A stretch of 38,695 nucleotides of DNA, taken from the NCBI GenBank assembly GCA_021733945.1, contig JAIPJX010000032.1:1-38695 (forward strand), written 5' to 3'. The notes under the pieces were generated by a model, which was given only the letters and a program-made list of their open reading frames with translations, had not been told where the DNA came from and searched no databases. This DNA comes from Verrucomicrobiota bacterium (GTDB lineage Bacteria > Verrucomicrobiota > Verrucomicrobiia > Limisphaerales > SIBE01). Positions 24,959 to 31,556 of the stretch are shown in pieces (position 1 is the first letter of the stretch; the number at the start of each line of letters is the position of its first letter). The translations under genes and the position numbers were made by a program.

Positions 24959-26830
24959 TCAGTAGATCATGTCTGCAACCGTCTTGCCCGCGGGAATAAA
25001 CGGCAGCACGTGCTCCGAATACGGAGTGATCACATCCAGAACGTACGGTTCCTTCGAGTCGAGCATGCGTTGGAGCGCTCCCCGGAGGTCCCGCCTGAAC
25101 ATGACCCGTTCACTCGGCACGTTGAAGCTCTTCGAAATCCCCACAAAATCAGGGTAAATCTGCTTCATGTTGGTCGGATCCCCCAGATAGGTGTTCCCCC
25201 GGTTCCCGGCGTAGAACCGATCCTCCCACTGAACCACCATTCCCAGATGCTGATTGTTCAAAACCAGGGCCTTGGCCGCAATGTTCTCAATATGCGCCGT
25301 GGCCAGTTCCTGAATGTTCATGAGGAACGACCCGTCCCCGTCGATGTCGATCACCTGCTTGTCCGGTCGGGCCACCTTCGCCCCAAGCGCCGCCGGATAC
25401 CCGAAACCCATCGCCCCCAGTCCCGCGCTGGTGAGCAGCTGCCGCGGTTCCTTGTATCGATAATACTGCCCCGCCCACATCTGATGCTGTCCCACTCCGG
25501 TCGTCAAAATGGCGTCCCCACCCGTCAGCTCATAGAGCATCTCAATCGCCATTTGCGGCAGGATCACCTGATCGGAACACCCGTCCATGTGATCCAGCAT
25601 GTGCTGGGACCGCAGAACCTCCTCCGTCACCCGATATCCCAGGGGCGCTTTCTTCTTCCACGCCGCCACCTGCTTGTGCCATGCCGTGAATTGTTTGCGG
25701 ATCGGCCGACGGCTGATCATCGCGTTCAAGCGCTGCAACGCATATTTCACGTCGCTTTCAATCGGCAACTGCACCCGGCGGTTCTTGTTGTGTTCGGAGG
25801 CATCCACATCGATGTGGACGATCGTACCCGTCTCACAAAACTTGTCGACACGGCCTGTCACCCGATCATCAAACCGCACTCCAAGCGCCAGCAGCAGGTC
25901 CGCTCCGTCGGCAATCTTCTCCATCGGATCGGACGCGCTGTTCCGATGTTTGAACTCTCCGCTCACCGCCCAGTTGGCATAGGCCGTCCCGTGCATTCCC
26001 AGCCATCGCAACGACAGAGGATCCTCCTCCGGCACCGCGCCGCATCCCATCAGCGTTGTCGTGACCGGAATTTTTGTCGCGTTCGCAAATTTTCTGAGCT
26101 CCTGGCTGGCTTCTCCGGAAATGATCCCGCCCCCGACGTAGAGCACGGGGCGCTCGGCCTTTTCGATCAGGCCGATGATTTCGTTGAGAACCAGATCGTC
26201 CGCGTGTTTCGGAGCCGGATACCCGCGAAGCGCAATGTCCCTGGGCCAGACCGGCTGGGAGATCTCCTGCTGGAGATTCTTGGGGAAATCAACAATCACC
26301 GGACCGGGTCTGCCTGTCTGGGCGATATGAAACGCTTCCTTGATGACCCGGGGCAGCTCCTGCACACTCGTCACCAGATAGCTGTGTTTGACCACCGGCA
26401 GGGTCATGCCGAAAAAATCGGTCTCCTGAAACCCGCCCTTGCCAATCATGGCCTGTGGAACCTGCCCCGTCAACGCCACCAGCGGAACCGAATCCATGTA
26501 GGCATCGGCAATCGCAGTGACCAAATTGGTCGCCCCGGGTCCGCTCGTGGCCATGCAGACCCCGGCCCGACCCAGGGCACGCGCATATCCTTCGGCGGCA
26601 AATGCCCCTCCCTGCTCATGCCGGGGCAGAATGGTCCGTATCTTCTTGGATTTGGTCAGCGCCTGGTGCAGCTCCATGCTCGCCCCACCCGGATAGGCAA
26701 ATATGGTGTCCACTCCCTCCCGTTCGAGGGCTTCAACCAGAATCTCACTGCCCAACCGGGGCGCGCCCACTTCTGATCGCTTGGACGGCGAAGTCACCTT
26801 TCGCTTCAATGTTTCCTTTGTCTTGCTCAT
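24959..26830 (-). CDS. ilvB: Acetolactate synthase large (catalytic) subunit
   Basis: ThDP enzyme making acetolactate or acetohydroxybutyrate, the first common step of valine, leucine and isoleucine synthesis. 623 residues. The catalytic Glu72 is in [16 protein letters not shown], the ThDP/Mg motif is [12 protein letters not shown] to [19 protein letters not shown], and the quinone/FAD-type middle domain is intact. The N-terminus has about 25 extra Lys/Ser-rich residues before [16 protein letters not shown]. The ATG at 26830 is chosen over a TTG at 26863. The regulatory subunit gene ilvN is not adjacent. Expression is likely controlled by the attenuator at 26867-26988. Confidence 0.96.
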   Translation of the reverse strand: MSKTKETLKRKVTSPSKRSEVGAPRLGSEILVEALEREGVDTIFAYPGGASMELHQALTKSKKIRTILPRHEQGGAFAAEGYARALGRAGVCMATSGPGATNLVTAIADAYMDSVPLVALTGQVPQAMIGKGGFQETDFFGMTLPVVKHSYLVTSVQELPRVIKEAFHIAQTGRPGPVIVDFPKNLQQEISQPVWPRDIALRGYPAPKHADDLVLNEIIGLIEKAERPVLYVGGGIISGEASQELRKFANATKIPVTTTLMGCGAVPEEDPLSLRWLGMHGTAYANWAVSGEFKHRNSASDPMEKIADGADLLLALGVRFDDRVTGRVDKFCETGTIVHIDVDASEHNKNRRVQLPIESDVKYALQRLNAMISRRPIRKQFTAWHKQVAAWKKKAPLGYRVTEEVLRSQHMLDHMDGCSDQVILPQMAIEMLYELTGGDAILTTGVGQHQMWAGQYYRYKEPRQLLTSAGLGAMGFGYPAALGAKVARPDKQVIDIDGDGSFLMNIQELATAHIENIAAKALVLNNQHLGMVVQWEDRFYAGNRGNTYLGDPTNMKQIYPDFVGISKSFNVPSERVMFRRDLRGALQRMLDSKEPYVLDVITPYSEHVLPFIPAGKTVADMIY

Positions 26831-26866
26831 ACTATTTGGGTTTGGCTGACCCTGGCCGTGCAAATC

Positions 26867-26899
26867 AAAAACCCACGGCCGTTTTCGCCAGCCGTGGGT
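26867..26899 (-). terminator. Attenuator terminator of ilvB
   Basis: Minus strand ACCCACGGC, an 11-base loop and GCCGTGGGT form a perfect 9-bp stem that runs into five T residues. It lies between the leader peptide stop (26917) and the ilvB ATG (26830), so it can only act inside the ilvB transcript. GGTCCT (26924-26919) can pair with AGGACC (26902-26897), which overlaps the terminator's first arm and would form the antiterminator. Confidence 0.85.
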
Positions 26900-26916
26900 C
26901 CTTGTTCAATTTCCTC

Positions 26917-26988
26917 TTAGGACCGGCAGCATCGCGCAGCGTCGTTGTTTCCAACAACGACCCGCAAGAGAATGCCAGCCTTAATCAT
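26917..26988 (-). CDS. ilvB leader peptide (branched-chain amino acid attenuator)
   Basis: A 23-codon frame beginning MIKAGILLRVVVGNND and ending in RS then TAA. Seven of its first twelve residues are Ile, Leu or Val, the three end products of the pathway, with three Val codons in a row; compare E. coli IvbL, which carries a Val-rich run ending VVGNAP. The Val codons form one arm of a perfect hairpin (26941-26961). The stop codon abuts GGTCCT, the antiterminator arm, so a ribosome finishing the peptide would cover it and allow termination, while one stalled at the Val codons would leave it free. Confidence 0.85.
   Translation of the reverse strand: MIKAGILLRVVVGNNDAARCCRS
26941..26961 (-). 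promoter_or_regulatory. Pause hairpin over the Val codons of the ilvB leader
   Basis: GTCGTTGTT and AACAACGAC form a perfect 9-bp stem with a three-base loop. On the minus strand the first arm is the three consecutive Val codons of the leader peptide. This matches the 1:2 pause hairpin of classical attenuators. Confidence 0.8.
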
Positions 26989-26997
26989 AAGGGGTCC

Positions 26998-27027
26998 AAG
27001 CTACCCCGCCGATCCACCACCGGTCAA
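26998..27027 (-). promoter_or_regulatory. ilvB promoter, near-leaderless for the leader peptide
   Basis: Minus strand TTGACC (27027-27022; 5/6), an 18-base spacer, TAGCTT (27003-26998; 3/6), then 9 bases to the leader peptide ATG at 26988. The transcript would start 2-3 bases before that ATG. Confidence 0.5.
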
Positions 27028-27093
27028 GCGCCGATTCCGAAGTCCCGGCTCAAAAACACATTCCCTGCCCTCTCAAAAATACGAGGTGCGAGA

Positions 27094-27122
27094 TTGTGCC
27101 AACGACCCTAAGAAGATACATT
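27094..27122 (+). promoter_or_regulatory. Candidate promoter of the cytoplasmic TPR gene
   Basis: TTGTGC (27094-27099), 17-base spacer, TACATT (27117-27122). The predicted start near 27129 leaves a leader of about 22 bases containing GGAAGGA, so this unit would be an ordinary leadered mRNA. It diverges from the ilvB promoter, with about 67 bases between the two -35 boxes. Confidence 0.4.
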
Positions 27123-27151
27123 CTTCCCAAACCGACACATTGGAAGGACCC

Positions 27152-28555
27152 ATGCCAGAAAAAAGCATCAGCGAGATCCCCAAGGATATCCGCGACCTGT
27201 TCGAGAAGGGAAACATCGCCCTTCAGAGGAAAAACTTTGACTACGCCATCGCGCTCCTCACCCAGGTCCTCCAGAAAGAACCCTCCTTTTACAAATGCCG
27301 CGTCGCCCTCCGCGCCACCCAACGCGAAAAATTCGGTGCCGGCAGCGGTTTCTTCAAGAAAATGCTCGGGTCAGCCAGCAACTCCCCGCTCATTGCAAAA
27401 GCACAGCTGAACCTGCGTAAAAATCCAACCGAAGCGATCGCCCTGGCCGAACAGGTTCTCAACAGCGACCCCAACAATGTCATGGCGCACAAGATCCTGG
27501 CCGAGGCCGCCCTGGATCTCGATTTCCCCCAGACAGCGGTCCTTTCGTTCGAAATCGCGCTGCGGCAGACCCCCAAGGACAAGGAACTGGCTCTCAAACT
27601 GGGCGAGGCCCTGGTTCTGACCGGCCAGAGTGCCAAGGCCGTTTCGATTTTCACAAAACTCCAGGAAGCCAACCCGCGCGATATGGAAATCGCCCAGGCC
27701 CTGAAAAATTTCTCCGCCAGCCGCACCATGAGCGAGGGAGGCTACGACAAACTGGCCGGCGGCGAGGGATCCTATCGGGACATCCTCAAGGACAAGGAGG
27801 AAACCCTCTCCCTCGAACAGGAGAACCGGCAGGTCAAATCGGGTGAAGTCGGCGACAAGCTGATCTCTGAATACCAGGCGCGCATCGCCGCCGAACCCGA
27901 CAACGTCAAACTCTACCGCGCAATCGCCGAAATCTATTCGGACAGAAAAGAATACGACCTGGCTTTGGAATATTACCGAAAGATCCAGGAAAAGGAGGGG
28001 GGCGTCGATCCGTCTCTGGAAGAGTCGATCCTGCAGACCACTCTCAGGAAATTCGATGCCACTCTGGCGGCACTCGACCCCGCGACACCCGATTACCAAA
28101 GCGCGCGTGAAGGCATCACACAGGAACGCAACGCATATCGCCTTTCCGCATTCCAGCGCCTCACCGAGAAATACCCCACCGACCTCCAGATCCGGTTCGA
28201 ACTTGGCAAGGTCTACTTCGAACTCGGCAAAATCACCGAGGCCATGCAGGAGTTCCAGAAAGCCCAAAACAATCCCCATCATCGAATCGCCGCGCTGAGT
28301 CTTCTGGGTCAGTGTTTCTCCGCCCGCGGCATGCACGATCTCGCCGCTCGCACGTTCCAGAATGCCATCCGTGAAAAAATTGTTGCCGACGCCGAAAAAA
28401 TGGAACTCAACTACCTGCTAGGTTGCGCCCTGGAAAAACTCGGAAAAACCGACGAAGCCATCGAACAGTTTAAACAGATCTACGAAGTGGACATCGGTTA
28501 CCGGGACGTCGCCGCCCGCGTGGACACCTACTACGCGAACCTCCCGACATCCTGA
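27152..28555 (+). CDS. Tetratricopeptide-repeat protein
   Basis: 467 residues without a signal peptide, so probably cytoplasmic. TPR-like helix pairs run throughout, for example GNIALQRKNFDYAIALLTQVLQ (20-41), PTEAIALAEQVLNSDPNN, NVKLYRAIAEIYSDRKEYDLALEYY and LGKVYFELGKITEAMQEFQKAQ, ending in KLGKTDEAIEQFKQIYEVD. A central part (about 220-300) is charged and probably flexible. The ATG at 27152 follows GGAAGGACCC, one of the clearest ribosome sites in the window. No enzymatic motif is visible; it is likely an adaptor. It is a single-gene unit converging on the hldE gene. Confidence 0.82.
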   Translation: MPEKSISEIPKDIRDLFEKGNIALQRKNFDYAIALLTQVLQKEPSFYKCRVALRATQREKFGAGSGFFKKMLGSASNSPLIAKAQLNLRKNPTEAIALAEQVLNSDPNNVMAHKILAEAALDLDFPQTAVLSFEIALRQTPKDKELALKLGEALVLTGQSAKAVSIFTKLQEANPRDMEIAQALKNFSASRTMSEGGYDKLAGGEGSYRDILKDKEETLSLEQENRQVKSGEVGDKLISEYQARIAAEPDNVKLYRAIAEIYSDRKEYDLALEYYRKIQEKEGGVDPSLEESILQTTLRKFDATLAALDPATPDYQSAREGITQERNAYRLSAFQRLTEKYPTDLQIRFELGKVYFELGKITEAMQEFQKAQNNPHHRIAALSLLGQCFSARGMHDLAARTFQNAIREKIVADAEKMELNYLLGCALEKLGKTDEAIEQFKQIYEVDIGYRDVAARVDTYYANLPTS

Positions 28556-28639
28556 TCCCTCCCGGCATTCCGGACAGGCGCCCCATCCGGTGGCCCCAAC
28601 TCGAAACTCCCTGCCAGCCATTGCGATCCATTCACACGC

Positions 28640-28673
28640 ACCACCTTTTGTTGCACCTGCAATAAAAGTTGGT
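28640..28673. terminator. Long near-perfect hairpin between convergent genes
   Basis: ACCACCTTTTGTTGC and GCAATAAAAGTTGGT form a 15-bp stem with one G-T wobble and one mismatch around a 4-base loop ACCT. The A/T-rich middle gives runs of four T on either strand. It lies between the converging TPR and hldE genes and could be a two-way transcription end; an operator is the other option. Confidence 0.45.
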
Positions 28674-28686
28674 CGTCAGGTGAAGG

Positions 28687-29172
28687 TCACTCGGGCTGCA
28701 GCTTCTTCACCAATCCGGTGGTCGATTTGCCCGCCACCATCGGCAGGATCACGATCCTCCCTCCAGCCCCTTCGACCTCCGCTCTTTCCTCCGCGTCAAG
28801 CGAATCGACGGTGTAATCCCCTCCTTTGGCATACACATCAGGCCGGGCAACCCCAAGAAACCGGGCGGCTCGTTTTTCAGGAAAAATGCAGACGGCATCG
28901 ACGCATTCCAGAGCGGCCAGGACCGCGGCCCGGTCCTCCTCCGTGTTGATCGGCCGGTTCGGCCCTTTCAACGCCCGGACCGAATCATCGCCGTTCACCC
29001 CCACCAACAGGGCGTCCGCCTCGTTGCGCGCATTCTCCAGATAGGTCACGTGCCCGAGGTGCAGGAGATCAAAGCACCCGTTGGTCACAGCCAGCTTCTT
29101 TCCCGAATCAGCCATGCCCTGGCGCCACTCGGCCAGGTTTTCCAGCGCAACCACTTTTTTCCGAAAATTCAC
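28687..29172 (-). CDS. rfaE2: D-glycero-beta-D-manno-heptose 1-phosphate adenylyltransferase
   Basis: Adds AMP to heptose 1-phosphate to make ADP-heptose for the LPS inner core. 161 residues, equal to the C-terminal half of E. coli HldE; the ribokinase-like half is not here. Nucleotidyltransferase motifs: TNGCFDLLHLGHVTYLENAR (HLGH metal/nucleotide site), VGVNGDDSVRALKGPNRP and the late KSTTGLVKK. DVYAKGGDYT is typical of the family. The start GTG at 29172 directly follows GGAGGG, which is too close for an ideal ribosome site. A candidate promoter lies 8 bases upstream. Confidence 0.94.
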   Translation of the reverse strand: MNFRKKVVALENLAEWRQGMADSGKKLAVTNGCFDLLHLGHVTYLENARNEADALLVGVNGDDSVRALKGPNRPINTEEDRAAVLAALECVDAVCIFPEKRAARFLGVARPDVYAKGGDYTVDSLDAEERAEVEGAGGRIVILPMVAGKSTTGLVKKLQPE

Positions 29173-29180
29173 CCCTCCAG

Positions 29181-29209
29181 TCTATGGAGTGAAGGAAAGG
29201 TTCTGGCAA
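29181..29209 (-). promoter_or_regulatory. Weak candidate promoter of rfaE2
   Basis: Minus strand TTGCCA (29209-29204), 17-base spacer, CATAGA (29186-29181), then 8 bases to GTG 29172. The -10 is poor (3/6). It is listed because it repeats the close -10-to-start geometry. Confidence 0.3.
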
Positions 29210-29275
29210 ATTCAATCTTCTTCCGGCCAACGGGTTGAGGAACATGTCAACACCACATATCCACAATACCGGGAC

Positions 29276-29303
29276 TTGTTTTTTCATACCCGGCACCTAC
29301 AGT
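29276..29303 (+). promoter_or_regulatory. Candidate promoter of the BFN gene, predicted leaderless start
   Basis: TTGTTT (29276-29281), 16-base spacer, TACAGT (29298-29303), then 6 bases to the ATG at 29310. The -10 matches consensus at 4/6. If used, it excludes the longer in-frame starts at 29235 and 29244. Confidence 0.45.
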
Positions 29304-29309
29304 TATTTA

Positions 29310-29765
29310 ATGAATAGAGATGTTGTACCAATCGCGATTCGCGGGATTCTTCCTGCCAACAGTGGCTGTGCCATATTTGTTGGCAACGAGGAAAAGGTCT
29401 TCGTCATCCAGGTGGAGCACAACATGGGTGCCATCATCGGCATGTTTCTTCGTGACACCCCCAAGGAACGCCCGCTGACCCACGACCTGATTACCAACAT
29501 CCTTCAAGGCTTTCACATCACCGTCGAACGGGTGGTCATCACGGAGCTGAAAAGTTCCACCTATTTCGCCCGCCTGATCCTGCAACAGCAGAATGAACTG
29601 GGACGCAAGATCGTCGAAATCGACGCCCGGCCAAGCGATTGCCTCGCAATCGCCTCAGCCCAAAAGCGACCCATCTATGTGTCCGCAAGTCTGTTCGAAC
29701 GGGTCGAGGACATGTCCGAAATCCTCGATCGAATCAACGAAAACGGAGGCGAGACCGCAGAGTGA
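29310..29765 (+). CDS. Bifunctional nuclease family (BFN/DUF151) protein
   Basis: 151 residues. Family stretches are VVPIAIRGILPANSGCAIFVG, EEKVFVIQVEHNMGAIIGMFL, RPLTHDLITNILQGFHITVERVVI and ARPSDCLAIASAQKRPIYVS (the conserved 'R-P-S-D-A-I-A-L-A' with Cys for Ala). Plant and thermophile members were reported to have nuclease activity; the bacterial role is unclear. Start 29310 (MNRDVVPI) matches family N-termini. ATG 29244 would add 22 odd residues. The stop overlaps the holA GTG by 4 bp. Confidence 0.85.
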   Translation: MNRDVVPIAIRGILPANSGCAIFVGNEEKVFVIQVEHNMGAIIGMFLRDTPKERPLTHDLITNILQGFHITVERVVITELKSSTYFARLILQQQNELGRKIVEIDARPSDCLAIASAQKRPIYVSASLFERVEDMSEILDRINENGGETAE

Positions 29766-30928
29766 CCGTCAAGGCGCCTTTGAAAACTTCGGTTCACCCA
29801 CTCATGCTTGTGTGCGGGGAGGACGAATTTCAGGTCAAACGCCGGGGCCGGGAGGTTTTCGACCAGTGGTGCGGTGAATCAGCGGACATCGAGCAGGAAT
29901 GTCTGGATGCGCAGGTGACCAACTCGGGGGATGCTCTGGCAGCTCTGGCCAGACTCCGGGAGGCCCTCAACACCCTGCCCTTTTTCGGATCCTCCAAGGT
30001 GATCTGGCTTCAAAACTGTACCTTCCTGGGAGACGACCGCACAGCCAGTTCCCAGGGCGTCACCGCCGCCCTGACCGACCTCGCCCAGGACTTCAAGACC
30101 TCGGCCTGGCAGAACGTCCGGTTGCTCATCACTTCCGGAAAAGTCGATAAACGGAAGACTCTCTACAAAACCATCGATAAACTCGGAACGGTCGAACAGT
30201 TTGCCGGCATGTCCGTCGAAGACCGGGACTGGCTCTCCGAAGCCGAAGGCCTGGCTCGGGACCACGCAAAGTCGCTCGGCAAGAGTTTCGAAGGCGAAAG
30301 CGCCGCCCGCCTGGCGAACTGGGTGGGCCCCAACACCCGGAGTCTGATCCAGGAAACCGAGAAAGTCGCCCTCTACTGCGGCGACCGGACGCGCATCTCC
30401 GTCGAGGATGTCGACACCATCGTGACGCGAAACAAACACAGCCGCGCCTTTGCGTTGGCGGACGCACTGGGCGGCCGCAACCTTCCCCACCTGCTACGCG
30501 TGCTGGACGAAGAACTCTGGGAGATACGCGGCAGCACCCAGCGTTCCGAGATCGGACTGCTCTACGGATTGATCAGCAAGGTGCGCACCATGCTTTTTCT
30601 CAAGGAGCTGATCCGAACGCGCGCCGTGCATCCGGATTGCGATTTCAACGGCTTCAAGGCCCAGCTCGCCCGGGTCCCCGCGGAAACACTCCCGGGCGAC
30701 AAACGGTTCAACCCTCTGAGCCTGAACCCTTACGTGCTGTTCAAAGCCATGCCTCACGCCAAGAATTATTCGTTTACAGAGTTGATCCAGGCAATGGAAC
30801 GTCTCCTGAACTGCAACCGCCGCCTTATCTTCAGCGGATTGGAAGCCGCACTTGTGCTTCAGCAAACCCTCGTGCAAATTGTGATCGGTGAAAGTCAGCC
30901 AGCCCATCACGCAGATCCTGAGCGATGA
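29762..30928 (+). CDS. holA: DNA polymerase III subunit delta
   Basis: Clamp-loader subunit that opens the beta sliding clamp. 388 residues with the family's low-conservation pattern: HPLMLVCGEDEFQVKRRGREVFDQW at the N-terminus, LPFFGSSKVIWLQNCTFL, the VRLLITSGKVDKRKTLYKTI strand, the helical FEGESAARLANWVGPNTRSLIQETEKVALY and C-terminal FALADALGGRNLPHLLRVLDE. The start was chosen at GTG 29762, which overlaps the upstream stop as GTGA; ATG 29804 is the alternative but loses conserved residues close to the fold. Divergent from the E. coli protein but clear by pattern. Confidence 0.88.
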   Translation: MTVKAPLKTSVHPLMLVCGEDEFQVKRRGREVFDQWCGESADIEQECLDAQVTNSGDALAALARLREALNTLPFFGSSKVIWLQNCTFLGDDRTASSQGVTAALTDLAQDFKTSAWQNVRLLITSGKVDKRKTLYKTIDKLGTVEQFAGMSVEDRDWLSEAEGLARDHAKSLGKSFEGESAARLANWVGPNTRSLIQETEKVALYCGDRTRISVEDVDTIVTRNKHSRAFALADALGGRNLPHLLRVLDEELWEIRGSTQRSEIGLLYGLISKVRTMLFLKELIRTRAVHPDCDFNGFKAQLARVPAETLPGDKRFNPLSLNPYVLFKAMPHAKNYSFTELIQAMERLLNCNRRLIFSGLEAALVLQQTLVQIVIGESQPAHHADPER

Positions 30929-31012
30929 CCGCCCCACGCCGCCTCATGTATAACGAACCTTTGAACACCCGCCCGCCAGGTTGTGCTTCCCGGTGCCTCT
31001 CCCTCTAAGATC

Positions 31013-31534
31013 ATGACGCAAGTTTCGACCAACATCAGTGTTGCCGTTACAGAACAAACGGCGTTTATCAAGGTGACCGGACGGGCTGGCTTCTCCAGGA
31101 GCATCTGCTTCAAGACCCTGGTCAAGGAGCTCAATGACAGGGGTTACAGCAACTTCGTCCTCGACCTGGGCGAATGCGCGACCATGGACAGCACCTTCCT
31201 GGGATCGCTCGTGGGCATTGTCTCCTCCTTCCCACAGCGCCATCAGACGTCCACCAAGATTTGCCTGCAACTGCTGAACCCGAGCCAGAGAATCCAGGAC
31301 CTTCTCGAAAATCTCGGTGTCGACCATCTGTTCCCGATCCGACAGGACGCCCCTCCCGCCGCCCAGCCGCTCCCGAGCGAACCGGCCGATCCGGGAACCC
31401 CTTCGAAGAAACAGGTTTCCAAGGCCTGCCTCGAAGCCCACCAGCACCTCATGGCTGTGAACCCCGAGAACATCCCCCGATTCAAGGATGTGGTTGAGTT
31501 CCTGGCCGAGGACCTCAAGAAGCAGCAGCCCTAA
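31013..31534 (+). CDS. STAS-domain anti-sigma factor antagonist
   Basis: 173 residues. The STAS domain spans about 8-110: VTEQTAFIKVTGRAGFSRS, NFVLDLGECATMDSTFLGSLVGI with Ser60 as the likely phosphorylated residue, and ICLQLLNPSQRIQDLLENLGVDHLF. A Pro/Ser-rich linker (about 112-135) leads to a helical C-terminal tail (SKACLEAHQHLMAVNPENI) not found in small SpoIIAA proteins. It should bind an anti-sigma kinase when unphosphorylated; the SpoIIE-type phosphatase at 21737 is a candidate partner, but no kinase or sigma factor is in the window. Start ATG 31013; no ribosome site is seen. The TAAGAT sequence two bases before it is too close to serve as this gene's -10. Confidence 0.85.
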   Translation: MTQVSTNISVAVTEQTAFIKVTGRAGFSRSICFKTLVKELNDRGYSNFVLDLGECATMDSTFLGSLVGIVSSFPQRHQTSTKICLQLLNPSQRIQDLLENLGVDHLFPIRQDAPPAAQPLPSEPADPGTPSKKQVSKACLEAHQHLMAVNPENIPRFKDVVEFLAEDLKKQQP

Positions 31535-31556
31535 CGCGCTCCCAGGCTGCCGCATC

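Noticed and set aside
24953..26776. Plus-strand open frame of 607 codons opposite ilvB
   Set aside because: Shadow of ilvB codon bias; no signal, motif or promoter.
31006..31011. TAAGAT as a -10 box for the STAS gene
   Set aside because: It ends one base before the ATG, so transcription would begin inside the gene, and no -35 lies at 16-18 bases.
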